A stretch of 22,874 nt of DNA from CAZUZD01 sp964624465 (GTDB taxonomy: Bacteria > Planctomycetota > Planctomycetia > Isosphaerales > Isosphaeraceae). The position numbers and the translations under genes are program-made. The stretch is from the NCBI GenBank assembly GCA_964624465.1, contig CAZUZD010000068.1:1-22874 (forward strand). The letters are read 5' to 3'. Of the stretch, positions 13,673 to 21,063 are shown piece by piece. The notes beneath the pieces were generated by a model, which was not told the DNA's origin, did not search any database, and worked only from the letters and a program-made list of their open reading frames with translations. Position 1 is the first letter of the stretch. Each line of letters begins with the position of its first letter.

Positions 13673-14740
13673 ATGAGCGCCACCAACGATCGACTCCGCG
13701 AACGGTATCTGACCCTCGTGCGGCACCCCGGCGGCGGCCCGGCGGCGGCCCTCGCACGGCTGGCCCTGAGCGGGGCCGCGGTGCCCTACCGGCTCGGCGT
13801 CGCCTGGCGAAACCGCGGCTACGACCGGGGCCGGACCCCGATCGCGCGGGCAGAGGCGCCCGTCGTGGCCGTCGGGAACCTGACGCTGGGCGGCACCGGC
13901 AAGACCCCCATGGTGGAGTGGGTGGCCCGCTGGTTCCGCGAGCGCGATGTGCGGGTGGCGCTCCTGAGTCGCGGCTACGGCCAGTCCGGCGGCCTGAACG
14001 ACGAGGGCCTGGTCCTCGACCAGAACCTGCCCGACGTGCCTCACCTGCAGGACGCCGATCGCGTGCGGCTGGCCGGGATCGCGGTCGAGGAGCTGGAGGC
14101 CCAGGTGCTCGTGCTCGACGACGGCTTCCAGCATCGCCGCCTGGGCCGCGACCTGGATCTGGTCCTGCTCGATGCCCTGGACCCCTTCGGCGGCGGCCGC
14201 CTGTTCCCCCGCGGTCTCCTGCGCGAGCCGATCAAGAGCCTGAAGCGGGCGGGCCTGGTGGTGATCTCCCGGGCCGACCTGGTCGATCCCGAACGCCGCC
14301 GGGCGATCCGGGCCGAGGCGGAGCGGCACGCCGGCCCGCTGCGCTGGGTCGAGGCGCGGCAGGCCCCGCTCGACCTGATCGACGCCGACGGCGGGTCGAC
14401 ACCGCTCGACGGCCTGCGCGGCGCGCGGGCCCTGGCCTTCTGCGGGGTCGGCAATCCGGAGGGGTTCCGTCGCACCCTGGCCGGCCTGGGCGTCGTGGTC
14501 GCCGACTTCCGCGTCTTCCCCGACCACCATCCTTATGGGCGGAGCGACGTCGAGGCCCTGAGCCGGCGGGCGAGCGAGCTGGGGGCCGAGGTGGCCTTGA
14601 CGACCCAGAAGGATCTGGTGAAGCTTCGCACCGCCACCCTGGGCCCGGTCCCGCTGCGCGCGGTGCGGATCGGCCTGGAGGTGCTCGACGGCCTGCCGGA
14701 ACTGGTCCAGGCGCTGGAGGCGCTGCCCGTCCCGGCCTGA
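13673..14740 (+). CDS. lpxK: Tetraacyldisaccharide 4'-kinase LpxK
   Basis: A 355-aa inner-membrane-associated kinase that phosphorylates the 4' position of the lipid A disaccharide precursor. The Walker A loop is clear: VAVGNLTLGGTGKTP, with Lys77. LLSRGYG (about 97-103) and VLDDGFQHRRLGRDLDLVLLD (about 147-167) are LpxK signatures. An N-terminal hydrophobic stretch (about 24-45) fits the membrane anchor. The usual VGDEP segment appears as LNDEGLVLDQNLPDVPHLQ (about 108-125), a departure from the proteobacterial form that keeps Asp-Glu. The start ATG at 13673 has only a weak ribosome binding site. It begins an LPS gene group with waaF and an SDR epimerase, showing that the organism makes lipid A. 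Confidence 0.94.
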   Translation: MSATNDRLRERYLTLVRHPGGGPAAALARLALSGAAVPYRLGVAWRNRGYDRGRTPIARAEAPVVAVGNLTLGGTGKTPMVEWVARWFRERDVRVALLSRGYGQSGGLNDEGLVLDQNLPDVPHLQDADRVRLAGIAVEELEAQVLVLDDGFQHRRLGRDLDLVLLDALDPFGGGRLFPRGLLREPIKSLKRAGLVVISRADLVDPERRRAIRAEAERHAGPLRWVEARQAPLDLIDADGGSTPLDGLRGARALAFCGVGNPEGFRRTLAGLGVVVADFRVFPDHHPYGRSDVEALSRRASELGAEVALTTQKDLVKLRTATLGPVPLRAVRIGLEVLDGLPELVQALEALPVPA

Positions 14741-14763
14741 TCGCCACCGCCACCCGCTCCAGG

Positions 14764-14792
14764 GTCCGGGGGGATCGGCCCGATCCCCGGAC
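14764..14792 (+). promoter_or_regulatory. Strong hairpin just upstream of the waaF ribosome binding site
   Basis: Arms GTCCGGGGGGATCGG (14764-14778) and CCGATCCCCGGAC (14780-14792) are complementary over 13 bp apart from two extra G in the left arm. The hairpin ends 4 nt before the GGAGG (14797-14801) of waaF and lies 24 nt after the lpxK stop. It could be an attenuator, a processing or stability element, or a partial terminator between the two genes. Confidence 0.45.
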
Positions 14793-14810
14793 ACACGGAG
14801 GTGCGGCGCG

Positions 14811-15890
14811 ATGCGGATCGTGGTCTTCAGCCCGAACCTCATCGGCGACACGGTGATGGCGACCCCGGTCTTCCGCAGCCTCCGGCGCGGGTTCCCGGAC
14901 GCCCACCTGGCCGTGGTCCTCAAGCCCGGCGTCGCCCCGACCCTCGACGGCTCGTCCTGGTTTGACGAGACGATCCGCTTCGACCACCGCTCGAAGGACC
15001 GGCAGGTGCGCACCGCCGCCGTGGTCCGCCGGCTGCGAGCCCGGCGGTTCGACGTGGCCGTGCTCCTGCCCAACTCGATCCGCACCGGTTTGGTCGCCTG
15101 GCTCGGCGGGGCGCGACGCCGCATCGGCTACGACCTCGGCGGCCGGCGCGCCCTCCTGACCGACCGACTGCTCCCGGTCCGCGACGCCCACGGCCAGCGG
15201 GTGCCGGTGCCGGCCGTCGACTACTACCTGGCCCTGGTGCGGCAGCTCGGCTGCCCGGTCGACTCCAACCGGCTCGAGCTGTTCACCACCCCCGACGACG
15301 AGCGGGCCGCCGACGAGGCCTGGACCCGGCTCGGCCTACCCGCCCCCGGCACGGCGCCGGTGGTGTGCCTGAACACCGGCGGCGCGTTCGGGCCGGCCAA
15401 GGCCTGGCCGGCCGACCGCTTCGCCGCCGTGGCCCGCCGCCTGGCGACCGAGACCGGCGCCCGCGTCCTCGTCGTCTGCGGCCCGAGCGAGCGCGAGCCG
15501 GCGCGGGCGATCGTTGCCGGGGCCGATCACCCGCACGTCGTCAGCCTGGCCGACGGCCCGCTCTCGATCGGCCTGACCAAGGCGTGCGTCCGCCGCTCGG
15601 CGCTGATGATCACGACCGACTCGGGCCCGCGGCACTTTGCCGCGGCCTTCGGCGTCCCTGTGGTCAGCCTGTTCGGGCCCACGCACATCGCCTGGACCCG
15701 CACCCACCACCCGATGGCGATCCACCTCCAGCAGCCGGTGCCGTGCGGACCCTGCCAGCAGCCCACCTGCCGGCTCGGCCACCACCGCTGCATGACCGAG
15801 CTCACGCCCGAGGCCGTCTTCGCGGCGGCCACTCGCCTCATCGGGCGCGGTCCGCACTTCCGCCTGGCGCGCTCCGGGACGCCCACATGA
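14811..15890 (+). CDS. waaF: LPS heptosyltransferase II-type glycosyltransferase (GT9)
   Basis: A 359-aa cytoplasmic-face glycosyltransferase of family GT9, which transfers ADP-heptose-type sugars to the LPS inner core. The N-terminal fold begins MRIVVFSPNLIGDTVMATPVF with the nucleotide-sugar enzyme's GD motif. The C-terminal Rossmann domain contains VVCLNTGGAFGPAKAWP, VLVVCGPSERE and DSGPRHFAAAFGVPVVSLFGP, the family's acceptor/donor-site signature. A cysteine cluster CGPCQQPTC...HHRCM follows near 302-316, as in other WaaF proteins. The GGAGG at 14797-14801 (spacing 9) supports the ATG at 14811. It follows lpxK by 70 nt, with a strong hairpin between them, and overlaps the next gene by 4 nt (ATGA). 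WaaF is the best match; WaaC or another GT9 with a different sugar is possible. Confidence 0.88.
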   Translation: MRIVVFSPNLIGDTVMATPVFRSLRRGFPDAHLAVVLKPGVAPTLDGSSWFDETIRFDHRSKDRQVRTAAVVRRLRARRFDVAVLLPNSIRTGLVAWLGGARRRIGYDLGGRRALLTDRLLPVRDAHGQRVPVPAVDYYLALVRQLGCPVDSNRLELFTTPDDERAADEAWTRLGLPAPGTAPVVCLNTGGAFGPAKAWPADRFAAVARRLATETGARVLVVCGPSEREPARAIVAGADHPHVVSLADGPLSIGLTKACVRRSALMITTDSGPRHFAAAFGVPVVSLFGPTHIAWTRTHHPMAIHLQQPVPCGPCQQPTCRLGHHRCMTELTPEAVFAAATRLIGRGPHFRLARSGTPT

Positions 15891-16813
15891 CCACCTGGCT
15901 GGTGACCGGCGCCTCGGGGTTCCTCGGCCGTCAAGTCGTCGGCACGCTCTCCCGGTCCGGCGCCACCACCGGGGATCGGATCGTGGCCCTCGGCCGTCGC
16001 CGTCCCGACGACAACCGGACCGCCGCATTCGTCGCCGCCGATCTGCTCGATCCGCAGGGCCTCGACGTCGCCCTCGACGCGATCCGCCCCGACGTCGTGA
16101 TCCACTGCGCCGGGGCCACGCCCCCGCAGCCCGACCCGACCGCCTACGATCTCTCGAACCGGCTGGCGACCGAGCACCTGCTCGCTGGCCTGCGGCGACT
16201 GGATTGCCCGGTCCGCGTGGTGCTCGTGGGCTCGGCGGCCGAACTGGGGCCCGTCCCGGTCGCGGAGCTGCCCGTCGGCGAGTCGTACCCGGCCGCCCCG
16301 GTCGAGGATTACGGTCGGAGCAAGCTCGCGGCCACCCGGCGCGGGCTGGCCGAGGGTCCGCCCCTGGCGGTGCTGGCGGCTCGCGTCTTCAACCCGATCG
16401 GTCCGGGCACGCCGGCGACCAACGCGTTCGGCCGGTTCGCCCGGCTGCTGACCGGGCCGGGGCCCGACCCGCTGACCCTCGAGGTGGGCGACCTGGCCGC
16501 CCGCCGCGACTTCATCGACGTCCGCGACGTGGCCGACGCCCTGATCGCCCTGGCGGCTCGGGGGCGATCCGGTCAGCTCTACCACATCGGAACCGGCGGC
16601 TCACACGCCGTGGGAGCCGGCCTGGAGCGGTTGATCGGGCTCAGCGGCCGGGCCGTCACCGTCGTCTCCTCGGGCCCGGGTCCGGGGCCGAGCGACTCGC
16701 GGGCGGCCATCGATCGGATCGTGGCCGACACCGGCTGGGCTCCCCGGATCCCGTTCGAGCGGTCGCTGGACGACCTCTGGGTGGAGGTTGCCGGCGACGC
16801 GGGGGCGGCCTGA
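15887..16813 (+). CDS. NAD(P)-dependent epimerase/dehydratase (extended SDR)
   Basis: A 308-aa nucleotide-sugar-modifying enzyme of the extended short-chain dehydrogenase family. The dinucleotide-binding TGASGFLG is at residues 7-14. Catalytic Ser (VGSAAE, near 116) and YGRSK (Tyr142, Lys146) are intact. FNPIGPG (about 168-174) and DFIDVRDVADAL (about 205-216) are typical of UDP-glucose 4-epimerase, GDP-4-keto-6-deoxymannose reductase and their relatives; the overall pattern resembles the latter most (inference). Its ATG overlaps the waaF stop as ATGA, so the two are translationally coupled, suggesting that it provides or modifies a sugar for LPS. The substrate is not readable from the sequence. 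Confidence 0.88.
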   Translation: MTTWLVTGASGFLGRQVVGTLSRSGATTGDRIVALGRRRPDDNRTAAFVAADLLDPQGLDVALDAIRPDVVIHCAGATPPQPDPTAYDLSNRLATEHLLAGLRRLDCPVRVVLVGSAAELGPVPVAELPVGESYPAAPVEDYGRSKLAATRRGLAEGPPLAVLAARVFNPIGPGTPATNAFGRFARLLTGPGPDPLTLEVGDLAARRDFIDVRDVADALIALAARGRSGQLYHIGTGGSHAVGAGLERLIGLSGRAVTVVSSGPGPGPSDSRAAIDRIVADTGWAPRIPFERSLDDLWVEVAGDAGAA

Positions 16814-16851
16814 GCCCCACCGCTTGACCCTGGCGCGGAGGGCATGGCAGA

Positions 16852-17298
16852 GTGGGCCGCATGCCCGAGCCCCCACCCGCGGTCGACCTCTGGATCCCGG
16901 ATGCCATCGTCCGGCAGCTCTACGAGCACTGCCTGCGCGAGGCGCCCGGCGAGGCATGCGGCCTGCTCTCAGGCCGCGACGGCCGGGTGACCGCGATCTT
17001 CCCGATGCGCAATGCCGCCGGGACGCGCGAGACGCGCTATGAGGCCGATTCGCGTGACCTGATCACCGCCGCCAACGCCCTCCGCGACCGAGCCGAGTCG
17101 ATCCAGGCGATCTATCACTCCCACCCGCGCTGGCGGGCCGAGCCGAGCCGCACCGACCTGGAGCGGAACTACCACGGGGCGACGCCGCACCTGATCGTCT
17201 CGCTGCTGGGCCCCGAGCCCGAGATGCGGGCCTGGCGGCTGGCGGCCGATTCGGCCGTCGAGCTGACCTGGCGGGTTGCCCCCCCCGCCGGGGGCTGA
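16852..17298 (+). CDS. JAMM/MPN (Mov34/PAD-1) metallopeptidase
   Basis: A 148-aa protein with a complete JAMM zinc site: Glu34 (PGEACGLLSG), His89 and His91 (YHSHPRW), Ser99 and Asp102 (the H-x-H-x7-S-xx-D spacing is exact). Bacterial stand-alone MPN proteins cleave isopeptide or peptide bonds after a C-terminal Gly-Gly; the Mycobacterium Mec protein removes cysteine from CysO. The start is uncertain. GTG at 16852 has GGAGGG at 16837-16842 (spacing 9), while ATG at 16861 is 18 nt away but falls where a weak promoter (TTGACC at 16824, CAGAGT at 16848) would place a leaderless start. It lies 38 nt after the SDR gene. No sulfur-carrier or cysteine-synthase gene is adjacent, so the target is unknown. 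Confidence 0.88.
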   Translation: MGRMPEPPPAVDLWIPDAIVRQLYEHCLREAPGEACGLLSGRDGRVTAIFPMRNAAGTRETRYEADSRDLITAANALRDRAESIQAIYHSHPRWRAEPSRTDLERNYHGATPHLIVSLLGPEPEMRAWRLAADSAVELTWRVAPPAGG

Positions 17299-17319
17299 CG
17301 GCCGCGCCGGACGTTGGCG

Positions 17320-17348
17320 TTGCCGGGGCCGGTTCGGCCGACTAGACT
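17320..17348 (+). promoter_or_regulatory. Candidate ndk promoter
   Basis: TTGCCG (17320-17325), a 17-nt spacer and TAGACT (17343-17348) each match four of six consensus bases. The -10 lies about 160 nt before the ndk ATG, giving a leader of roughly 150 nt. The rest of the 17299-17505 spacer holds no recognised gene or riboswitch. Confidence 0.4.
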
Positions 17349-17505
17349 GACGCACTTCGAGCCCCAGACTCTCGCGGGCTCGCGTGTTGCGGCATGCGTC
17401 CGACCCGGTTGCGGCGACGCAGGCCCCTCGTGTCCCCGGCCCGGCGGCCCGCCGCCGCGGCCAATCCTCCCGACATCGACCCCTTCCCGAGGCGACCGAA
17501 TTCCC

Positions 17506-17958
17506 ATGCAGCGCACCCTCATCATCTTCAAGCCCGACTGCGTCCAGCGCCGCCTGGTGGGCTCGATCCTCGGCCGCTTCGAGGCCAAGGGCCTCCGCAT
17601 CGACGCGCTGAAGCTGATCCAGGTCGACCGCGCTGTGGCCGAGCAGCACTACGGCGAGCACAAGGAGCGGCCGTTCTTCGGCGGCCTGATCTCGTTCATC
17701 ACTGGAGGCCCGGTGGTCGTCGGCGTGCTTTCGGGCCCCGACGCCATCGCCGTCGTCCGCACCATGCTCGGCAAGACCAACGGCGCCGAGGCCGACCCGG
17801 GCACGATCCGGGGCGACCACTCGATCAGCAAGCAGAACAACCTGATCCACGGCAGCGACAGCCCGGCCTCGGCCGAGCGCGAGATCGCCCTCTGGTTCCA
17901 GCCCACCGAGCTCTGCGACTACCCGGTCGCCGGCCAGGAGTGGGTCGTCGGCGCCTGA
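17506..17958 (+). CDS. ndk: Nucleoside diphosphate kinase
   Basis: A 150-aa enzyme that moves the gamma-phosphate from ATP to nucleoside diphosphates through a phosphohistidine, balancing NTP and dNTP pools in the cytoplasm. The start RTLIIFKPDCVQRR (Lys9) and the active site NNLIHGSDSPASAEREIALWF, with catalytic His115, are clear. The nucleotide-binding Arg86, Thr91 and Arg102 are also present. The ATG at 17506 gives the family length (~150 aa); the open frame extends upstream, but that part is not protein-like. Only GAGG 13 nt upstream serves as a ribosome binding site. It lies 152 nt before ligA, another nucleic-acid gene, but a hairpin lies between them, so they may not share a transcript. 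Confidence 0.96.
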   Translation: MQRTLIIFKPDCVQRRLVGSILGRFEAKGLRIDALKLIQVDRAVAEQHYGEHKERPFFGGLISFITGGPVVVGVLSGPDAIAVVRTMLGKTNGAEADPGTIRGDHSISKQNNLIHGSDSPASAEREIALWFQPTELCDYPVAGQEWVVGA

Positions 17959-18043
17959 GGCGTCACGCCGCGATGACGACGCGGGCGGGGCCGTGACCGA
18001 CGCCGGTCCCCCCGCCCGCCACGGCGGACCGACAGCCAGCAAG

Positions 18044-18070
18044 CCGGCCGGGAGCCTCGTGCCCGGTCGG
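18044..18070 (+). terminator. Hairpin between ndk and ligA
   Basis: CCGGCCGGG (18044-18052), a 9-nt loop and CCCGGTCGG (18062-18070) form a 9-bp RNA stem with one G-U pair. It lies 86 nt after ndk and 26 nt before the ligA ribosome binding site. There is no T run. It may end the ndk transcript or fold in the ligA leader. Confidence 0.3.
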
Positions 18071-18110
18071 CGCGGACCAGCGGCGGGGGACCGCCCGGAG
18101 GAGACCTCGG

Positions 18111-20138
18111 ATGGCGGCGCGTGACCTGGCGCAGGAAGCGGCCCGGCTCCGGGCGGAGCTCGACCGGCACAACCGGCTCTACTACGTCGACGCCGCCCCC
18201 GAGATCACCGACCTCGAATTCGATCGCCTGCTCAAGCAGCTCGAGGCCATCGAGGCCGAGCACCCCGAGCTGATCACGCCCGACAGCCCCACCCAGCGCG
18301 TCGGTGGCCAGCCCGTCGAGGGCTTCGCCACGGTCAAGTACGCCGTGCCGATGCTGTCGATCGACAACACGTACAACGAGGACGAGATCCGCGAGTGGGA
18401 CGCCCGCGTCCGCCGGGGGCTGAACCCCGGTGAGGTCGTCCGCTACGTCGTCGAGCTGAAGGTCGACGGCGTCGCCGTCTCGCTCCGGTACGAGCACGGG
18501 GAGTTCGTCCTCGGCTCGACCCGCGGAGACGGCGACCAGGGGGATGACATCACCCAGAACCTCCGCACCGTGCGCGGGATCCCTCTGACTCTGGGGGACT
18601 CGCCGCCCGAGCTGCTGGAGGTGCGTGGTGAGGTGTTCATGCCCAACGCCGAGCTGGCGCGGCTGAACGACCAGCGGCGCGCGGCCGGCGAGGCGCCGTT
18701 CGCCAACCCGAGGAACTCGACGGCCGGATCGCTCAAGCTGCTCGATTCGAAGCTCTGCGCCCGGCGCCGGCTCCTGTTCGTCGCCCACGGCCTGGGCGAG
18801 ACCCGGGGGCTCCGCGAACCGACCTACTCGGCCACCCTGCGTGACCTGAAGCGCTGGGGCATCCCGACCACGCCCCACACGGCCGACTTCGACTCGATCG
18901 AGGAAGTGATCGCCCACGCCCGCCGCTGGGCCGACGAGCGCAACCGCCTCGACTTCCAGACCGACGGACTGGTCATCAAGGTCGACGACCTGACCCAGCG
19001 CCAGCGGCTGGGAGCCCGGAGCAAGAGCCCGCGCTGGGTGATCGCCTACAAGTACGAGGCCGAGCAGGCGATCACCCGCATCGAGGGGATCACCGTCCAG
19101 GTCGGCAAGACGGGCAAGCTCACGCCGGTCGCCGAGCTGACGCCGGTCGCCCTGGCCGGGACCACGGTCAAACGAGCCAGCCTGCACAACGCCGACGAGA
19201 TCGCCCGCAAGGACGTCCGCATCGGCGACACCGTCGTGGTCCAGAAGGCCGGCGAGATCATCCCGCAGGTCGTGCGCGTCGAGGTCGAGGCCCGCACCGG
19301 GACCGAGCAGCCGTACGCCTTCCCCGCCTCGTGCCCGAGCTGTGGGGCCCCCGTCGACCGGCCCGAGGGCGAGGTCGACATCCGCTGCTCGAACACCCCC
19401 TCGGGCTGTCCGGCTCAGCTCAAGGAGTGGATCCGCTACTTCGCCGGCCGCGACGCCATGGACGTCGAGGGACTGGGCGAGAAGCTCATCGACCAGCTCG
19501 TCGATGCCGGCCTGGTCCGCAGCCTGGCCGACCTGTACCGGATCGACGAGGCGACGCTCTCCGAGCTCGACCGCATGGGCAAGAAGTCGGCCCGCAACCT
19601 GGTGCTGGGCCTGGAGCAGAGCAAGACCCGCTCGCTCGACCGGTTCCTGACCGGGCTGGCGATCCGGCACGTGGGCACCCGCGTCGCCGAACTGCTCGCC
19701 GAACGGTTCTCGACACTCGACGCCGTCATCGCCGCCACCCAGGAGGAGCTGGCCGGCGTCCCCGGGCTCGGGCCGGTCGTGGCCGGCAGCGTGTTCGCGT
19801 TCTTCCAGAACCCGGAGCACCATCGCCAGCTCGACGCGCTCAAGGCCGTCGGCGTCGAGCCCCGGCCCGTGATCGTCGACCCCAGCGACCGGGTCGGCCT
19901 GCCGCTGGCGGGCCGGACGTTCGTGATCACCGGCACCCTACCGAAGCGGAGCCGGGCCGAGGCCGAGGCGCTCATCAAGCAGGCCGGCGGCAAGGTGACC
20001 GGCTCGGTCTCGAAGTCGACCAACTTCCTGCTCGCGGGCGATGAGGCCGGCAGCAAGCTGGAGAAGGCCCGGACGCTCGGGATCACGATCCTCGACGAGC
20101 CGGCCCTGGAGCGGCTGGCCGCGGGTGAACCCCTCTGA
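18111..20138 (+). CDS. ligA: NAD-dependent DNA ligase LigA
   Basis: A 675-aa enzyme that seals nicks during replication and repair, using NAD. The Ia domain has YYVDAAPEITDLEFDRL (about 24-40). The adenylated lysine is Lys117 in ELKVDGVAVS; STRGDGDQGDDITQNLRT follows. DFQTDGLVIKVD and the OB-fold region VQVGKTGKLTPVAELTPV come next. A four-cysteine zinc finger starts near 408 (CPSCGAP ... RCSNTPSGCPAQ). Helix-hairpin-helix repeats (about 450-585: MDVEGLGEKL, VPGLGPVVA) and a C-terminal BRCT domain (about 597-675: LAGRTFVITGTL, GGKVTGSVSKSTNFLLAG) complete the enzyme. GGAGGAG at 18097-18103, 7 nt before the ATG, fixes the start. Length and domain order are as usual for the family. Confidence 0.98.
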   Translation: MAARDLAQEAARLRAELDRHNRLYYVDAAPEITDLEFDRLLKQLEAIEAEHPELITPDSPTQRVGGQPVEGFATVKYAVPMLSIDNTYNEDEIREWDARVRRGLNPGEVVRYVVELKVDGVAVSLRYEHGEFVLGSTRGDGDQGDDITQNLRTVRGIPLTLGDSPPELLEVRGEVFMPNAELARLNDQRRAAGEAPFANPRNSTAGSLKLLDSKLCARRRLLFVAHGLGETRGLREPTYSATLRDLKRWGIPTTPHTADFDSIEEVIAHARRWADERNRLDFQTDGLVIKVDDLTQRQRLGARSKSPRWVIAYKYEAEQAITRIEGITVQVGKTGKLTPVAELTPVALAGTTVKRASLHNADEIARKDVRIGDTVVVQKAGEIIPQVVRVEVEARTGTEQPYAFPASCPSCGAPVDRPEGEVDIRCSNTPSGCPAQLKEWIRYFAGRDAMDVEGLGEKLIDQLVDAGLVRSLADLYRIDEATLSELDRMGKKSARNLVLGLEQSKTRSLDRFLTGLAIRHVGTRVAELLAERFSTLDAVIAATQEELAGVPGLGPVVAGSVFAFFQNPEHHRQLDALKAVGVEPRPVIVDPSDRVGLPLAGRTFVITGTLPKRSRAEAEALIKQAGGKVTGSVSKSTNFLLAGDEAGSKLEKARTLGITILDEPALERLAAGEPL

Positions 20139-20159
20139 GCCCCGGGCTGCCGTGGCCTG

Positions 20160-20188
20160 TTCGAGCGCGGCCTGGTCCTGCTAAGATC
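20160..20188 (+). promoter_or_regulatory. Candidate promoter of the DUF6677-like gene
   Basis: TTTCGA (20160-20165), a 17-nt spacer and TAAGAT (20183-20188), which is preceded by TGC as an extended -10, lie about 41 nt before the TTG start at 20230. This separates the two-gene membrane unit from ligA. Confidence 0.4.
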
Positions 20189-20229
20189 TTCTCCGAGAAC
20201 CTGATCCGTCCCGGCGGAGTGCCCTGGCC

Positions 20230-20778
20230 TTGAACCCGAGCCCCCACTCGACCGTGCCGCTGAAGAACCGGCATCTGGCCGCGCTGCTGGCGTGGCTGGT
20301 GCCCGGCCTGGGCCACTATTACCAGGGACGCCGCGGCAAGGCGATCCTGTACTTCGTCTGCATCGTGGGCCTGTTCGTCTTTGGCCAGTACCTGGGCGCC
20401 TGGCGGAACGTGTTCTGGCGCTGGACCAGCCCGACGCAGGACGCCGAGAACTTCCGCTTCAGCTACCTCTGCCAGTTCTTCGTCGGCCTGCCCGCCCTGC
20501 CCGCCCTGCTCCAGGCCACCCTCCAGCACTACGGGGTCGGCCCGATCCAGGTCCGCATCCTGTCCGATCCGACCGCCAATGAGCTCAACGGCCTGCACGC
20601 GCGGCTCGGCAATCTGGTCGAGATCGGCTGGGTCTACACCGTCATCGCCGGCCTCCTGAACGTGCTGGCCATCTACGACGCCCTGGAAGGGCCGGCGCTG
20701 CCCGACGAGTCGCCCGCGCTCGCGGCGTCCACCACCCAGTCGCTCGACGCGGGACTCCGGGCGGAGGGCCGGGCATGA
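20230..20778 (+). CDS. DUF6677-like multi-pass membrane protein
   Basis: A 182-aa membrane protein. HLAALLAWLVPGLGHYYQGRRGKAILYFVCIVG (about 15-47) resembles the TM2-like start of a family I recall as DUF6677 in Planctomycetes: a first membrane hairpin with a PGxGHxYQGRxGKA loop. Further hydrophobic segments are at about 39-56, 82-98 (SYLCQFFVGLPALPALLQA) and 133-150 (GWVYTVIAGLLNVLAIYDAL). No enzymatic motif is visible and the function is unknown. The TTG at 20230 is taken as start because a GGAG lies about 11 nt upstream; GTG at 20254 is the alternative and gives an 8-residue shorter protein. Its stop overlaps the ATG of the next small gene (ATGA), so the two are probably coupled. Confidence 0.65.
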   Translation: MNPSPHSTVPLKNRHLAALLAWLVPGLGHYYQGRRGKAILYFVCIVGLFVFGQYLGAWRNVFWRWTSPTQDAENFRFSYLCQFFVGLPALPALLQATLQHYGVGPIQVRILSDPTANELNGLHARLGNLVEIGWVYTVIAGLLNVLAIYDALEGPALPDESPALAASTTQSLDAGLRAEGRA

Positions 20779-20948
20779 TTTACGGTTTCGTCTTCCCGCT
20801 GGCCGCCGCGATCAGCCTCGTGTACTCGGCCACCCGGCACGAGGACTGGGGCCGGATCCTCCGGCACGCCGCCCGCCTGTTCGCGACCATCGTCGCCATC
20901 ATGGTGGCGGTGACCGCGCTGCTGGTGATCCTCAACAGCCAGATCTGA
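20775..20948 (+). CDS. 57-aa single- or double-pass membrane protein, coupled to the DUF6677-like gene
   Basis: A 57-residue ORF starting at the ATG of an ATGA overlap with the preceding gene. The N-terminal hydrophobic stretch FVFPLAAAISLVYS (about 5-18) is followed by a charged linker (ATRHEDWGRILRHAAR). A stronger hydrophobic helix then covers LFATIVAIMVAVTALLVIL (about 35-53). No known motif is recognised. The coupling, the clean membrane-protein composition and the stop just before the next promoter-like site argue that it is real. It may be a small partner of the upstream membrane protein. The gene is shorter than usual cut-offs and is easily missed. Confidence 0.7.
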   Translation: MIYGFVFPLAAAISLVYSATRHEDWGRILRHAARLFATIVAIMVAVTALLVILNSQI

Positions 20949-20988
20949 GCCGGCCGGGCTCGCTCTATCGACGGCGCGGACGCTCCGG

Positions 20989-20994
20989 TATTTT
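20989..20994 (+). promoter_or_regulatory. Weak -10-like element upstream of the DUF5009-like gene
   Basis: TATTTT at 20989-20994, four of six consensus bases, lies 70 nt before the ATG at 21064. It stands out in a GC-rich spacer. There is no convincing -35 (TATCGA at 20966-20971, spacer 17). Confidence 0.25.
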
Positions 20995-21063
20995 GGCGGC
21001 GTCGACCGTTGCGAGCACCCGCGCCGGGGCGTCGCGACGACGATCCCCCGCGAGCCCGCCGCG

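Noticed and set aside
13478..15124. 548-codon minus-strand frame across lpxK and the start of waaF
   Set aside because: It spans two well-supported genes on the other strand and has no recognisable domain.
17919..19823. 634-codon minus-strand frame across ligA
   Set aside because: Antisense shadow of ligA, whose motifs are complete.
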